From the NCBI GenBank assembly GCA_963739375.1, contig CAVUAF010000018.1, positions 1 to 64,000 on the forward strand: DNA of 64,000 nucleotides, in the 5' to 3' direction. Numbering within the stretch: the first letter of the stretch is position 1; every line of letters begins with the position of its first letter. Below the pieces are notes generated by a model. The model searched no databases. It saw nothing but the letters and a program-made list of their open reading frames with translations, and was not told the DNA's origin. Shown in pieces: positions 1-10,014 of the stretch. The position numbers and the translations under genes were made by a program. This stretch comes from CAVUAF01 sp963739375. Lineage in GTDB: Bacteria > Acidobacteriota > Terriglobia > Terriglobales > Acidobacteriaceae.

Positions 1-631
1 CGATCGCTATCACATCATGGCGCAGCTGGTTGGACCATCGACGATGTCCAGCAGCAACACGTCCAGGCTGAGAGCGACCGCGAGTCCAGCGTCCATCCAC
101 ATCACTCGGCTTCCCGCTGGGGAAACATGCCCAGAATTTCAAACCACGGCCGCAAGGGAATCACATAGGAACACCACAGCACAGTTGCGGCTCTCGGGTG
201 TAGGTGGAGGCTCGGCGGCGACATGCCCAGACGATTTCCTCCACCTCGGCCCAGCGGTAGTGCATATAGGTAGAGCGCCGCGCGCGAGAGTTTCCGGAAA
301 AACAATTCCTGCGCACGAAGATCATGTCGGGATCGCAGAGCACGATGAATTCGTTCACCGGCAGATCTCGGCTGCTTGCAGCAGGGTGCCCGCTGTGTTT
401 CCGCTCTGTCGTTGCGCGTAGCTGGGCGCGCTGATAAGGACCGCACCGGCCCGCTTGAGGTCGTAGAACTGCGCGTCCCACGGTCCTCCTGTTTTCCTAG
501 CGCCCACGGAGCGGCTGGAGTTGAGACGCTAGTAAAACACAAAAAGAAAAGAATATGAGCTTTGCCCGCCACGCCATGTAGGCGTTGTTCTCCGCCGAAA
601 CGACCGACTCGGCGCACGTTCGGTCCCGATA
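1..631 (-). pseudogene. Broken mirror copy of the HPAT-like glycosyltransferase
   Basis: Reverse-complement counterpart of about 9160-9835 in the left arm. The ATG region of the intact gene (9160) maps to about 629-631. Stop codons and frame changes interrupt it repeatedly. Its 3' end is missing because the arm stops before the end of the gene. It should not be counted as a second gene. Confidence 0.8.
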
Positions 632-883
632 CGTCAGAACGTGGCTGCCCCTGGCGAGCCGACGAAAGGTGTGCTGATTGGGATTCAGACGAAAGAACCT
701 CACTCCGTTAACCTACGCCTCGTTCTGGCTGGAGCACAAGCGAGAAGAGGGAACCGGTCGAGTCCAACGCTCGTCCGGTTGAGGTAGCGGCCGTGGTTAA
801 GAAAGTACGGCCGTGCGCCCTGATTCTTCTCGCTGTGACTTCGCCGCCCTCGGCAGCGATGGCAGGACGTGCGCCCTGCATAA

Positions 884-1502
884 TCAGGAGCGCACAGAGG
901 GCGCGCCCGTCATTGGCCAACACAATCGCGGTGGCGGCGGGCGGCGGCGGAGCACGCAACGGATTGTACTGGCGCGGATTCGCCGACACGTCCCGCTGCA
1001 GCAGTGCTGCTGGGTTCTCAGGAAAGATCGGTGTGGTTGCCGAAGTACAGCCGGCGGCTTGCTCTGGCGCCTGGAATGCCCTCGCCCCACTCGGCAACGT
1101 TCAGATAGATTTCCAGGATTCCCGCGCACGGCTCCAGTCGCCAGGCCAATACGGCTTCGCGCAACTTCCGCCCGCAGCGTTTTCTCCGGCCACAAGATAT
1201 TCTCGGCTGAGGGTGGAGCCGCGACGGCGGTAGCTGCGGGAGCGTAAATGTCGGCCATGAACGATCGCCAGATCTGTTCATAAGCGAAGCCGTGATGGCG
1301 GTAGAAATCCGGATCCTCCCATGTTCGTAGCTTGGGCGAAATGGCTGTGTAGCGAACCCACGCGCAACGTCCCTGGGGAGCGTAGTGGGTGAATAGTTCG
1401 CTGCGGATTTCCGCCGGAAAGATCGCGGCATTCCCAAAAACACGCATCCACGCACACCAGGGCGATTGCCGCAGCCCATGACAATCTCTTGAGCCACTTC
1501 AT
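884..1502 (-). pseudogene. Broken mirror copy of mtgA
   Basis: Reverse-complement counterpart of 8192-8881. The start codon maps to 1500-1502 and the stop to 884-886. It is 619 nt long against 690 nt in the intact gene, so about 70 nt are lost in scattered small deletions. Fragments of the GT51 motifs are readable in different frames. Confidence 0.8.
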
Positions 1503-1524
1503 CGGACCTTTTGCGCGCGCCAGA

Positions 1525-2973
1525 CTATTATCGCTGTTGGCACTGCGTGTGCCATTGAGGTGTGACGCGTGGAGCGCCTTCTTTCGCATGACGCAGACCC
1601 GGATGTGCTGGCTGGGAGCTCTGGCGAGCAGCGAGATCGTCGCCGAGTGCTCGATGCGCTACCCTGCGGTTGATGAAACGTACGGTGGCGGTTATGAAGA
1701 ATGGCCGCCGCGCGATGGCGCTGCCGCTTCTTGGGCAGTCGCTCCGACAGGAACGAGGAGCGCCCGTTTCTCATCGGTGGAGGTCTTGCAAGCCCCGATG
1801 CGCCGCCTGAAGGTCTCGCGCGCGAGCATGTCGCCGGGTCTCCGCAACCGTCAGGTACGGAGGCCAATCGGGGTGACGTTCGAAGTGACCTCCATATCTT
1901 TGAGCGGCTGCGCCAACAAACCGGTAGTTTGACTCCTCATGCGGCCACAGCGATGGGGCCCATCGCTTGGGTCGCCGGTATCGAGCGTAACCCAGACGTC
2001 GAACTTGAGAACCGGCTTGTCGCCGGCATCGTTGGACCGACGGGTAATGCGCGGTTTGGAAGTGACGCGTATCTGGAGAGCGTAGAGCTCACAATCGCGT
2101 TGTGGTGTCGCGGCGGTGCCCATAACCTCGGCTCCGGGAGATGTTTTTTAGCAATCTTGCCGACAACTTCTAGGTGTCGCAGCTGTGCACTTTTGAAGCC
2201 TCTGGCTCCGCTCGCACTCCGGACGCCAGACAACTACTCGTTGCGGCTGCCCATAGTCAACTTTGTCGTTGACGCTGGCGCAAGGCTCGGCGTGCGCCGT
2301 CGCTACCCATCCACGGAGCGACCCCCGCTGGGTGTGGGGACGGGCTTCGGTGGTTGCGAGAAGAAGTCCAGCATGATCTAAGAAAGACTGCAGCGGATCG
2401 AGGTAGAGTATCCTGCTGGGTCGAGATCTACTTCGGCGAGTGAAGGCTTCGGCTTGTGCCGTGCCAGGCCATCGACCCAGGAGAATCAGGAAATTCTGCG
2501 GCTCGCCGGGTTGTTTGCCGCCTGATAGCGCCGCAGACCGCGCGGCGCAAGGGGCGTGGAGCGGTCGGGTTTATCCAGTTGCAACAGGCCTGGAGCATGC
2601 GGCTACTGGTCGTGAAACTGATGAATCTTGCGGCGCCGGAAGCCGCGGGCCAGCATCCGCCGCTCGCAGTACAAAAAAATGTCCTGCGCGCTGCGTTTGC
2701 TCCTGCCAGGACCTGTGCGCTCGGCCCGTAAACACCCAGCACGGATCGCACGAAAAACATCCAGGAGGCGCTCGGCCACCGCCGATCTGGCGGCGATGAG
2801 CGCGTCGGGCGGAATCGCTCTGCAGCGGGTGGGTGAGGTAGGGATTGATTTTCCGAAGACCACCAATCCCGGTAGGGCGGCTTTCGTGCCACCAGTCCCA
2901 GGTCCAGTAGCTTCGTATCCCAGCGCCACCAGAAAAGCGGCAAGAGCAGGAGGGTGGAGTAGAACTTCAGCAT
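1525..2973 (-). pseudogene. Broken mirror copy of the membrane-anchored protein
   Basis: Reverse-complement counterpart of 6616-8169. The stop maps to 1525-1527 and the ATG to 2971-2973. It is shortened to 1449 nt from 1554 nt and is frameshifted many times. Confidence 0.8.
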
Positions 2974-3869
2974 CGAGCCGGGGGAGGAGCGTGTCGCCGC
3001 GCGACATTCAGCGCCGCGCGGACTGGGCGGAGCGGGCACGATAATCGTGCCACTCCGCACGGCCGCCGCCAGCGCCGGTTGGGCTGTGGCGCTCGTAGAG
3101 CGCGAGACCGAGCCGCGCGGAGCGTGGTTCCGCGTTGCTGGGCGACGGCGCCGACTGCCTGGGTGGCGGCGCTGGCCTCGCGCCCCAGGCGCTCGAGTTC
3201 GGCGACGAGCGGTGCGAGCACCTGCGTTGCGCTCGGCCTCGATCTGGTTGATTTCCCCTGGTGTCGCGTACCCGTTCAGCTGGGTGATGGCCGTGCGGGA
3301 AGTGCTGCACTGGCCGTCTAAGTCCTCCAGGGATTTTGTCCTGCTGCTCCGACTGGCGCCGGGTCTCCGGGTCAGCGACCTGCGGCGCGGTTGCGGGCGG
3401 CGCAGCGCTTTCCTTTTCCAGGAAGCGCCAGTTCGGCGGCCAGGGAAGCCTGGCGCGCCGTGGCTCTGCAGCGCGGGCCTTCGGCGGGTCGAGCCGGGGC
3501 CGGCCTGACGCTGCTGCTAGTGCGCCGCGTCGACCGGGCGTTTCTCGTCCCCGGCCACTCGACGTGGGCCATCGAATGTGGCTGCTTCAGAGGCGCTTGC
3601 CTGGGCTGCAAGTTCTCTTCTTCCAGCTTCTTTGCGGGTGGCGCTGAGCTTACCGGCGCGCGCCTCCAGGCGCGCCAGGGAATGCAGTCCCGCACACTGG
3701 AGAGTTCTCAGTACAGGCTCGCCAGGCGTCAGGCCCAAATTGCGTTCCTGATCCGAGTGCTGGATTCGGCCCGGCGCAAACGGCTGCGTTCCCGCTGAGT
3801 TCTTTCCCAGCCTTCCCGCAGGAACCCTGATTTTTCTTGCCCGGGCGCGGGTGTTGCCTTGCTCGCCAT
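2974..3869 (-). pseudogene. Broken mirror copy of the coiled-coil protein
   Basis: Reverse-complement counterpart of 5663-6620. The ATG maps to 3867-3869. Glu/Ala/Arg-rich coiled-coil pieces appear in alternating frames. Comparing it with the right arm around the junction with the next gene shows that the two arms disagree in a C-rich run, exactly where the stop codon of this gene is expected. Confidence 0.75.
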
Positions 3870-3924
3870 GAAGCTTTGCTCCTCTACCGAGAGCGCTGCG
3901 GGAAGTGTGGCTCCGCCTTTTCAG

Positions 3925-4474
3925 TGAACGGGAGCTCAGCCCGCGTCTTCGGCTAATTGCCGTGCGGGTTCGGCGTGCCCGGCGCCGCCGGCGGCACGGC
4001 GCCGGCCGGCGGGTTCGCGCCCGACCAGCCGCATCCCCATCGGAGCCGCAGCGAAGCAAGTCACGCCGCCGTCTGCGCGACGCGCAGCCTCCCGCCGGGC
4101 ATTCTGTCGTCTTGATGTTCGAGGCCGCACGCGCCCGACGGGCGTCCGGGCTGCGCGACACCGGAAGAGTTGCTTTGCGCATTGCTCGGCAGCGCCAGGC
4201 TCTGGCACTGTCGCAGGTTCCACGTGCCGCATTCAACGCGCAATCGCTGGCGGCCTTCAATCCCGGCGCGCCGACAGCGATGTGTGCAAGTCGAGTCGCC
4301 CCGCTGCTGGTCAGCTTCCTGGCGATGGCGTCGTTCTGAGAGTGCGCGGGCGGGTGCCTGCCGGCGGCCGAGCTCTGCGGCTGACGGTGTCGCTGTTGCC
4401 CCTGGGTGGTCCCTCAGTTGCACGCCGTAAGGCAAGCGGAAGAGAGGAGAAGTACTGATCAGTTGGTTGTGCAT
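3925..4474 (-). pseudogene. Broken mirror copy of the small lipoprotein
   Basis: Reverse-complement counterpart of 5032-5592. The ATG maps to 4472-4474. The signal peptide and the Pro/Gly/Ala-rich tail can both be recognised, but not in one frame. Confidence 0.7.
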
Positions 4475-4490
4475 CATTCGATTGTAACTT

Positions 4491-4692
4491 CATCGCGACT
4501 CTCTGGCCGGCCGGGGCCACGTGTCTCCTTCGCTCACTACCGGCGGAATCGTCTGCGAAAACGCCTGGCCGTACTCGTAGCCCTTGTCTGTTCAGCTCCG
4601 GGCAACGCTCCGGTACGAATCCAGCATACGGCGGCGCAGCAGCCCGTCTTCACCGCGCCGCAAGGAACCCGACCATCACCACGTTGAGGACC
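4491..4692 (-). pseudogene. Broken mirror copy of the oxidoreductase gamma-subunit 3' end
   Basis: Reverse-complement counterpart of about 4778-5000, ending exactly where the two arms lose complementarity. Base 4692 is the last paired base on this side and 4778 its approximate partner. Confidence 0.7.
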
Positions 4693-5000
4693 TGGTGCGC
4701 CTGACCGAGCAGAAGCCGGACACGCTAATCGAGAGTGCTCCCGCCACGCCGGCCTGCCAAGGAACTCGGCAAGCGCATGGTCCTCAACGTGGTGATGGTC
4801 GGGTTCCTCTGGCGGCGGTCAACGGGCTGCTGCGCCCCGCGTCTCTGCGCCAGGCAGTGCTGGATTCCGTACCGGAGGCGTTCCGGGAGCTGAACGGGCG
4901 CGCCTTTGACAAGGGCGACCAGTACGGCCAGGCGCTTTCGCAGACGATTCCGCCGGTAGTGAGCGAAGAGGATTACGTCCGCACCCTGGAGACGCACTAG
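4693..5000 (+). CDS. 2-oxoacid:ferredoxin oxidoreductase gamma subunit, C-terminal fragment
   Basis: Only the last hundred or so codons exist, because the fold-back junction at 4692/4693 cuts off the upstream part. The readable tail, with a 'VNGLLRPASLRQAVL' helix, then 'AFRELNGRAFDKG' and 'QYGQAL', has the layout of the C-terminal helices of pyruvate/2-ketoacid ferredoxin oxidoreductase gamma subunits, which hold the catalytic alpha/beta subunits together and take part in CoA-dependent oxidation of 2-oxoacids. Frame changes occur around 4750-4810: 'GKRMVLNVVMVGFL', which the family has just before this helix, lies in another frame. These are probably sequence errors rather than mutations. 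The alpha and beta genes are expected upstream of the contig. The stop TAG is at 4998-5000. Confidence 0.55.
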
Positions 5001-5031
5001 CCAGAGTCGCGATGAAGTTACAATCGAATTG

Positions 5032-5592
5032 ATGCACAACCGACTGATCGTCCTTCTCCTCTCTTCCGCTTGCCTTACGGCGTGCAACTCGACGAAGCCC
5101 GGGGCGACGGCGACACCGTCAGCCGCAACTGCGCCGCCGGCAGCCACCGCCGCGTCTCAAGAACGACGCCATCGCCAGGAAGCTGACGGAGCTTGCCGGC
5201 AGCGGGGCGACCGACTGCGGCCGGCTCACATCGCTGTCGGCGCCGGGATTGAAGGCCGCCAGCGATTGCGCGTTGAATGCGGCGCATGAAAAGCACGCCT
5301 TCACGGTTGCCTACGACATGCCGGGCCTGATGGTGGGCGTTGCCGGCAATGCGCAAAGCAAGCTGTTTTCGGTGTCGTGCAGCCGGACGCGTCGGGCGCC
5401 GTGCCGCCTGCGAACATCAAGACGACAGAATGCCCGGCGGAGCTGCGCGTCGCGCAGAGCGGCCGCGTGACCTGCTTCGCTGCGGGCTCGATGGGGATGG
5501 GCTCGTCGGGCGCGAACCCGCACGGCGCCGTGCCGCCGGCGGCGCCGGGCACGCCGAACCCGCACGGCACGATGTCGCCGAAGACGCAGTGA
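5032..5592 (+). pseudogene. Small secreted lipoprotein, frame interrupted twice
   Basis: The ATG at 5032 opens a classic lipoprotein signal: a hydrophobic stretch 'LIVLLLSSACLTAC' with the lipobox Cys at about residue 19, followed by a Thr/Pro/Ala-rich linker. The continuing product is found by changing frame near 5150 and back near 5385. It then runs through 'SGATDCGRLTSL', 'MPGLMVGVAGNAQSKLF' and a C-terminal Gly/Pro/His-rich tail to the TGA at 5590-5592, about 185 aa in all. Both breaks look like single-base indels in a poorly covered part of the assembly. I recognise no family. By position it is the first gene after the oxidoreductase and is probably anchored in the outer or inner membrane facing the periplasm. 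Confidence 0.6.
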
Positions 5593-5662
5593 CTCCCGTT
5601 CCAGCAACTGAAAAGGCGGACCAGCACTTCCCGCAGCGCTCTCGGTAGAGGAGCAAAGCTTC

Positions 5663-6621
5663 ATGGCGAGCAAGGCAACACCCGCGCCCGGGCAAGAAAA
5701 ATCAGGTTTCCTGCGGGAAGGCTGGAAAGAACTCGGCCGCAAGCGGGAACGCAGCCGTTTGCGCGGGCAAATCCGGCGCTCGGATCAGGAACGCAACGCG
5801 GCCCTGACGCACCTCGGCGAGCGTGCCTGGCAGGAAAAGGTGGACCTCTCCAGTGTGCCGGAGCTGCGGGACTCCCTGGCGCGCCTGGAGGCGCGCGCCG
5901 GTGAGCTCAGCGCCACCGCAAAGAAGCTGGAAGAAGAAAAGGCCGCGCTTGCAGCCCAGCGCCAGAATGAAGCAGCCACATTCGATGGCCGGCGTCGAGT
6001 GGCCGAGGACAAGAAACGCCCGGTCGACCGGCGCTGGCGGCAGCAGCCAGCCGGCTCAACCAGCAAAGCCGCGCCATTGCGGGCCAGCAGGCGCGCCAGG
6101 CTTCCCTGGCCGCCGAACTGGCGCTCCTGGAAAAGGAAAGCGCTGCGCCGCCCGCAACCGCGCCCGCAGCAGGCGCTGCGCCGGTCGCTGACCGGGAGGC
6201 CCGGCGCCAGCGGCTGCAGTCGGAGCAGCAACAAATCCTGGAAGAACTGGGCACGGCCAGTGCGGCGCTTCCCGCACGGCAAGCGGAAGTCGCCCGGCTG
6301 CAGGCGGAAAGCGAGGGTTACGCCGGGGAAATCAACCAGATCGAGGCCGAGCGCAACGCGGTGCTCGCACCGCTCGTCGCCGAACTCACGCCGGGGCGCG
6401 AGGCCAGCGCCGCCACCCAGGCAGTCGGCGCCGTCGCCCAGCAACGCGGAACCACGCTCACGCAGCTCGGTCTCGCGCTCTACGAGCGCCACAGCACAGA
6501 ACCGGCGCTGGCGGCGGCCATGCAGGAAGTGACCACGATTGATCGTGCCCGCTCCGCCCTGCAGGCGGCACTGGATGCCGCGCTCGCGGCGACACGCTCC
6601 CTGCCCCCCGGCTCGATGCTG
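5663..6621 (+). CDS. Long coiled-coil protein, frameshifted
   Basis: The ATG at 5663 follows a good Shine-Dalgarno, GAGGAG at 5648-5653. The first 120 residues are strongly heptad-like, rich in Leu, Glu, Arg and Ala. The frame then changes near 6030, and the coiled coil continues in the next frame ('ARQASLAAELALLEKE', 'LQSEQQQILEELGTA', 'LQAESEGYAGEINQIEAE'). In the second frame it runs without a stop into the following membrane protein at 6616. I suspect a missed base in the C-rich run at 6604-6610: one shift there would end this gene on the TGA that overlaps the next ATG (ATGCTGA). The end given here reflects that inference. It has no recognisable enzymatic domain; it could be a tethering or cytoskeletal-type protein. 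Confidence 0.5.
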
Positions 6622-8169
6622 AAGTTCTACTCCACCCTCCTGCTCTTGCCGCTTCTGCTGGTGGCGCTGGGATACGGAGCTTACTGGACCTGGGACTGGT
6701 GGCACGAAAGCCGCCTTGCCCGGGAATTCGTGGTGCCTTCGGAAATCAATCCCTACCTCACCCACCCGCTGCAGAGCAATTCCGCCTACGTGCTGGCCGA
6801 CGCGCTCATCGCCGCCAGGAGCGAATCGGCGGTGGCCGAGCGCCTCCTGGATGTTTTTCGTGCGATCCATCTGGGTGTTTACAGGGCCGACGGTACACAG
6901 GTCCTGGCGGGCAGCGAACGCAGCGCGCAGGACATTTTTTTGTACGATGTCGAGCGGCGGATGCTGGCCCGCGGCTTCCGGCGCCGCAATTTCATCAGTT
7001 TTGACGACCATAGCCGCATGCTCGGCGTCGGCCTGTTGCAACTGGATAAACCCGAGCCGCTCACGCCCTTGCTGCGCCGCGCGGTCCTGCGGCGCTATCA
7101 GGCGGCCGTCAAACAACCCGGCGAGCCGCAGAATTTCCTGATTCTCCTGGTCGATGGCCTGGCACGGCACAAGCCGAAGCCTTATTCACTCGCCGAAATT
7201 GAATCTCGACCCGGCACGGATCTCTACCTCGATCCGCTGCAGTCTTTCTTGATCATGCTGGACTTCTTCTCGCAACCACCGAAGCCCGTCCCCACGCCCA
7301 GCGGCCAGTTGCGGTGGCTCCCGTGGAATTGGGTCACGACGGCGCACGCCGAGGAGCCTTGCGCCAGCGTCAAGGGCGACGACTCAGAAGGGCGGTGGGG
7401 AGCCGGCAAAGATGGTCTGGCGTCCGGAGTGCAAGCGGGGGCCGAGCTTGCGAAGTTGGCCGCTACGACGCCTGAAGTTGTCGGCAAGATTGCTGAGAAC
7501 GTCTCCCGGGGGGCCGAGGTTATGGGCACCGCCGGCGACGCCAGCAACGCTTTTAGCGATCTGGTCAAGCTGTACGGTCTCCAGATACGCGTCACTTCCG
7601 AACCGCGCATTACCCATCTGCGTCATGCCGGCGACAAGCCGGTTATCAAGTTCGACGTCTGGGTTACGCTCGATACCGGCGACCCAAGCGATGGGCCCAT
7701 CCGCTGTGGCCGCATGGCCGGTCAGGTTCCGGGGGGCTCGGCGCAGCCGCTCAAAGATATGGAGGTCACTTGGAACGTCACCCCCGATTGGCCTCCGTAC
7801 CTGACGGTTGCGGAAAGTTCCAGCGACATGCTCGCGCGCAAGCCTTCAGGCGGCGCCATGGGGCTTAAGACCTCCACCGATGAGAACGGGCACTCCTCGT
7901 TCGTGCTCGAGGCCGGAGACTGCCCGGGGAAGAGCGGCAGCGCCATCGCGCGGCGGCCATTCTTCATAACCGCCACCGTGCGTTTCATCAACCGCAAGAT
8001 GTCCACTGCGGTCGCCCCCGGCGTCGAGGGACCACTGGCGACGATCTCGCTGCTCGCCAAGCTCCCGCCCGGCGCCGTCCAGTACGTCATTGGAGGGAGG
8101 ACGGGGCTCGGCGCGTTCACCCTCGAATGGCACACGCGGCGACCCCAACGGCGGCAATACGGCCAATAG
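6616..8169 (+). CDS. Membrane-anchored protein of unknown function
   Basis: About 517 aa from the ATG at 6616. The reading frame is also open further upstream, but that part is the coiled-coil gene. Residues 1-25 form one hydrophobic helix ('LLLLPLLLVALGYGAYW'), so the rest is probably periplasmic or extracytoplasmic. The next 200 residues ('FVVPSEINPYLTHPLQSNSAYVLA' region, then 'LLDVFRAIHLGVYRADG') form a compact domain I cannot name. After residue 215 comes a Pro-rich hinge and a second part with beta-rich segments such as 'KPVIKFDVWVTLDTGDPSD' and 'ITATVRFINRKMS', which could be an Ig-like or C2-like fold. It may have been fused from two genes by an undetected indel near 7270-7400. It lies 22 bp upstream of mtgA and probably shares its transcript. 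Confidence 0.5.
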   Translation: MLKFYSTLLLLPLLLVALGYGAYWTWDWWHESRLAREFVVPSEINPYLTHPLQSNSAYVLADALIAARSESAVAERLLDVFRAIHLGVYRADGTQVLAGSERSAQDIFLYDVERRMLARGFRRRNFISFDDHSRMLGVGLLQLDKPEPLTPLLRRAVLRRYQAAVKQPGEPQNFLILLVDGLARHKPKPYSLAEIESRPGTDLYLDPLQSFLIMLDFFSQPPKPVPTPSGQLRWLPWNWVTTAHAEEPCASVKGDDSEGRWGAGKDGLASGVQAGAELAKLAATTPEVVGKIAENVSRGAEVMGTAGDASNAFSDLVKLYGLQIRVTSEPRITHLRHAGDKPVIKFDVWVTLDTGDPSDGPIRCGRMAGQVPGGSAQPLKDMEVTWNVTPDWPPYLTVAESSSDMLARKPSGGAMGLKTSTDENGHSSFVLEAGDCPGKSGSAIARRPFFITATVRFINRKMSTAVAPGVEGPLATISLLAKLPPGAVQYVIGGRTGLGAFTLEWHTRRPQRRQYGQ

Positions 8170-8191
8170 TCTGGCGCGCGCAAAAGGTCCG

Positions 8192-8881
8192 ATGAAGTGG
8201 CTCAAGAGATTGTCATGGGCTGCGGCAATCGCCCTGGTGTGCGTGGATGCGTGTTTTTGGGAATGCCGCGATCTTCCCGGCACGGCGGAAATCCGCAGCG
8301 AACTATTCACCCACTACGCTCCCCAGGGACGTTGCACGTGGGTTCCGCTCGCGGCCATTTCGCCCAAGCTGCAAACCGCCGTCGTCGTCTGGGAGGATCC
8401 GGATTTCTACCGCCATCACGGCTTCGCTTATGAACAGATCTGGCGATCGTTCATGGCCGACGTACGCTCCCGCAGCTACCGCCGTGGCGGCAGCACGCTC
8501 ACCCAGCAGGTCGCCAAGAATCTCTTCCTGGGGCCGGAGAAAACGCTGCGGCGGAAGTTGCGCGAAGCCGTATTGGCCTGGCGACTGGAGCATGCGCTTT
8601 CGAAAGAGGAGATCCTGGAAATCTATCTGAACGTTGCCGAGTGGGGCGAGGGCATTGCCGGCGCCGAGCAAGCCGCCCGGCTGTACTTCGGCAAGCCCGC
8701 CGCCGATCTTTCCTGGGACCAGGCGGCGCTGCTGGCGGGAATGCTGGCGAATCCGCGCCAGTACAATCCGTTGCGTGCTCCCGCCGCCGCCCGCCGCCGC
8801 CGCGATGCGGTCCTGGCCAGTCTGTTGGCCGATGACGAACTAACCAGCGAGGAATACAGGCACGCCCTGTCGCTGCCCTGA
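8192..8881 (+). CDS. mtgA: Monofunctional biosynthetic peptidoglycan transglycosylase
   Basis: The 229-aa product has the GT51 glycosyltransferase layout without a transpeptidase domain. It has an N-terminal membrane helix (residues 5-22), then 'WEDPDFYRHHGF', which carries the catalytic Glu motif, 'RGGSTLTQQVAKNLFL' (motif 2) and 'EEILEIYLNVAEWGEGIAGA' (motif 3). Such enzymes polymerise lipid II into glycan strands on the outer face of the inner membrane. The length is normal for MtgA. The ATG at 8192 lies just after the upstream gene and begins a natural signal-anchor, so I prefer it to the upstream in-frame ATG at 8090. The arm copy at 884-1502 is this gene's broken mirror image. Confidence 0.92.
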   Translation: MKWLKRLSWAAAIALVCVDACFWECRDLPGTAEIRSELFTHYAPQGRCTWVPLAAISPKLQTAVVVWEDPDFYRHHGFAYEQIWRSFMADVRSRSYRRGGSTLTQQVAKNLFLGPEKTLRRKLREAVLAWRLEHALSKEEILEIYLNVAEWGEGIAGAEQAARLYFGKPAADLSWDQAALLAGMLANPRQYNPLRAPAAARRRRDAVLASLLADDELTSEEYRHALSLP

Positions 8882-9159
8882 TTATGCAGGGCGCACATCC
8901 TGCCATCGCTGCCAAGGCGGCGAAGTCGCAGGCGAGGGAATTCAGGGCGCACGGCCGTGCTTTTCTCAGCCCACAGCGCCGCTCACCTGACCGGACAACG
9001 AGCTTAGCGGAGAACTGGCTGCGATCGTGAGCACGACCGTTGCTGCTTCTCGCTTGTGCTCCAGCGTGGACGGACGTAGGTTAAGCGGATGAGGTTCTTC
9101 GTCTGAATCCAATGCGCACACCTTTCGTCGGCTCGCCAGGGCGGCCACCGTTCTGACGT

Positions 9160-10014
9160 ATGGGACCGAAGCATCGCATCGTGATTTCGGCGGAGAACAA
9201 CGCCTACATGGCGTGGCAGGCAAAGCTCATATTCTTTTCTTGTGTTACGCGTCTCCAACTCCAGCCGCTCATTGTGGTGCACGAAACAGGAGGACCGTGG
9301 GACGCGCAGTTCTACGACCTCAAGCGGGCCGGTGCGGTCCTTATCAGCGCGCCCAGCTACGCGCAACGAGGTGCAAGAAGCGGAAACACAGCGGGCACCC
9401 TGCTGCAAGCAGCCGAGATCTGCCCGGTGAACGAATTCATCGTGCTCTGCGATCCCGACATGATCTTCGTGCGCGGAATTGTTTTTCCGGAAACTCTCGC
9501 GGCACAGCACTACTCCTATATGCACTACCGCTGGGCCGAGGTGGAGGAAGTGGCGCAGCGGCTGGGCATGTCACCGCCGAGCCTCCACGCCCGAGAGCCG
9601 CAACTGTGCTGTGGTGTTCCCTATGTGATTCCTGCGCTTGCGGCCCGCCCCCTCGCCCTGCGGTGGCTTGAAATTCTGGGCATGTTTCCCCAGCGGGAGC
9701 CGAGGTGGATGTGGATGGACGTCATGTATGCGTTTGGACTCGCGGTCGCCGATCTCGGCCTGGACGTGTTGCTGCTGGACATCGTGGATCAGAACCACTC
9801 GTCCGACCAGCTCCTGCGCCATGATGTGATTCATTACTGCATGGGCGACGCTACCTGGGACAAGCGGCAGTTCGCCGACGACCAACAGGTCGCGCGCTGG
9901 GCAACGTCTGCCCAGCCAGCCAAGGGCAGCGTGCTGGAAGAAATCGTGTTGCAGTTGCGGGAGGCGGGCCGCTTCTATCGCGATTACATCCAGGTAATCG
10001 GGAAAGGACCATAG
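9160..10014 (+). CDS. Glycosyltransferase resembling hydroxyproline O-arabinosyltransferase / peptidyl-Ser galactosyltransferase
   Basis: The 284-aa product opens with 'HRIVISAENNAYMAWQAKL', a beta strand and helix like the 'spY..WQ' start of the plant and algal HPAT/SERGT family. It continues with a 'LIVVHET' strand, 'NTAGTLLQAAE' and 'EFIVLCDPDMIFVR', which contains the metal-binding DxD (D98 and D100). The second half has 'CCGVPYVIP', a 'WMWMDVMYAFGLA' helix (about 184-195) and a late 'IHYCMGD'. These match the order of motifs I know from that family, which in eukaryotes adds arabinose to hydroxyproline or galactose to Ser next to hydroxyprolines. The product has no signal peptide, so it is cytoplasmic. 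It converges with the prolyl-hydroxylase-like gene, and their 3' ends overlap by 31 bp. The family call is by eye; an ordinary GT-A enzyme is the alternative. Confidence 0.6.
   Translation: MGPKHRIVISAENNAYMAWQAKLIFFSCVTRLQLQPLIVVHETGGPWDAQFYDLKRAGAVLISAPSYAQRGARSGNTAGTLLQAAEICPVNEFIVLCDPDMIFVRGIVFPETLAAQHYSYMHYRWAEVEEVAQRLGMSPPSLHAREPQLCCGVPYVIPALAARPLALRWLEILGMFPQREPRWMWMDVMYAFGLAVADLGLDVLLLDIVDQNHSSDQLLRHDVIHYCMGDATWDKRQFADDQQVARWATSAQPAKGSVLEEIVLQLREAGRFYRDYIQVIGKGP

Larger units (their letters stand above)
1..4692. repeat. Left arm of a degraded fold-back inverted repeat
   Basis: This whole stretch reads as the reverse complement of roughly 4778-9835. Anchor pairs I matched by eye include 15-40 with 9800-9830, 621-640 with 9155-9175, 884-886 with the MtgA stop at 8879-8881, 1500-1502 with the MtgA start at 8192, 2971-2973 with the ATG at 6616, 3867-3869 with the ATG at 5663, 4472-4474 with the ATG at 5032, and 4671-4692 with 4778-4799. 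The left arm is about 7% shorter than the right and differs by many small indels, so no gene in it stays open. Bases 4693-4777 are an unpaired loop. A chimeric or untrimmed hairpin long read at the contig end explains this best; a genuine genomic palindrome is possible but would not explain the indel-rich decay. Confidence 0.9.

Noticed and set aside
1..4692. Short open frames in the left arm as extra genes
   Set aside because: The arm is an indel-ridden mirror of 4778-9835, so these are fragments of known genes or shadows.
1..9835. A real genomic palindrome or hairpin telomere
   Set aside because: The left arm carries many indels, and the loop is offset and not a clean turnaround. A chimeric read explains it with fewer assumptions. 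It cannot be excluded without reads.
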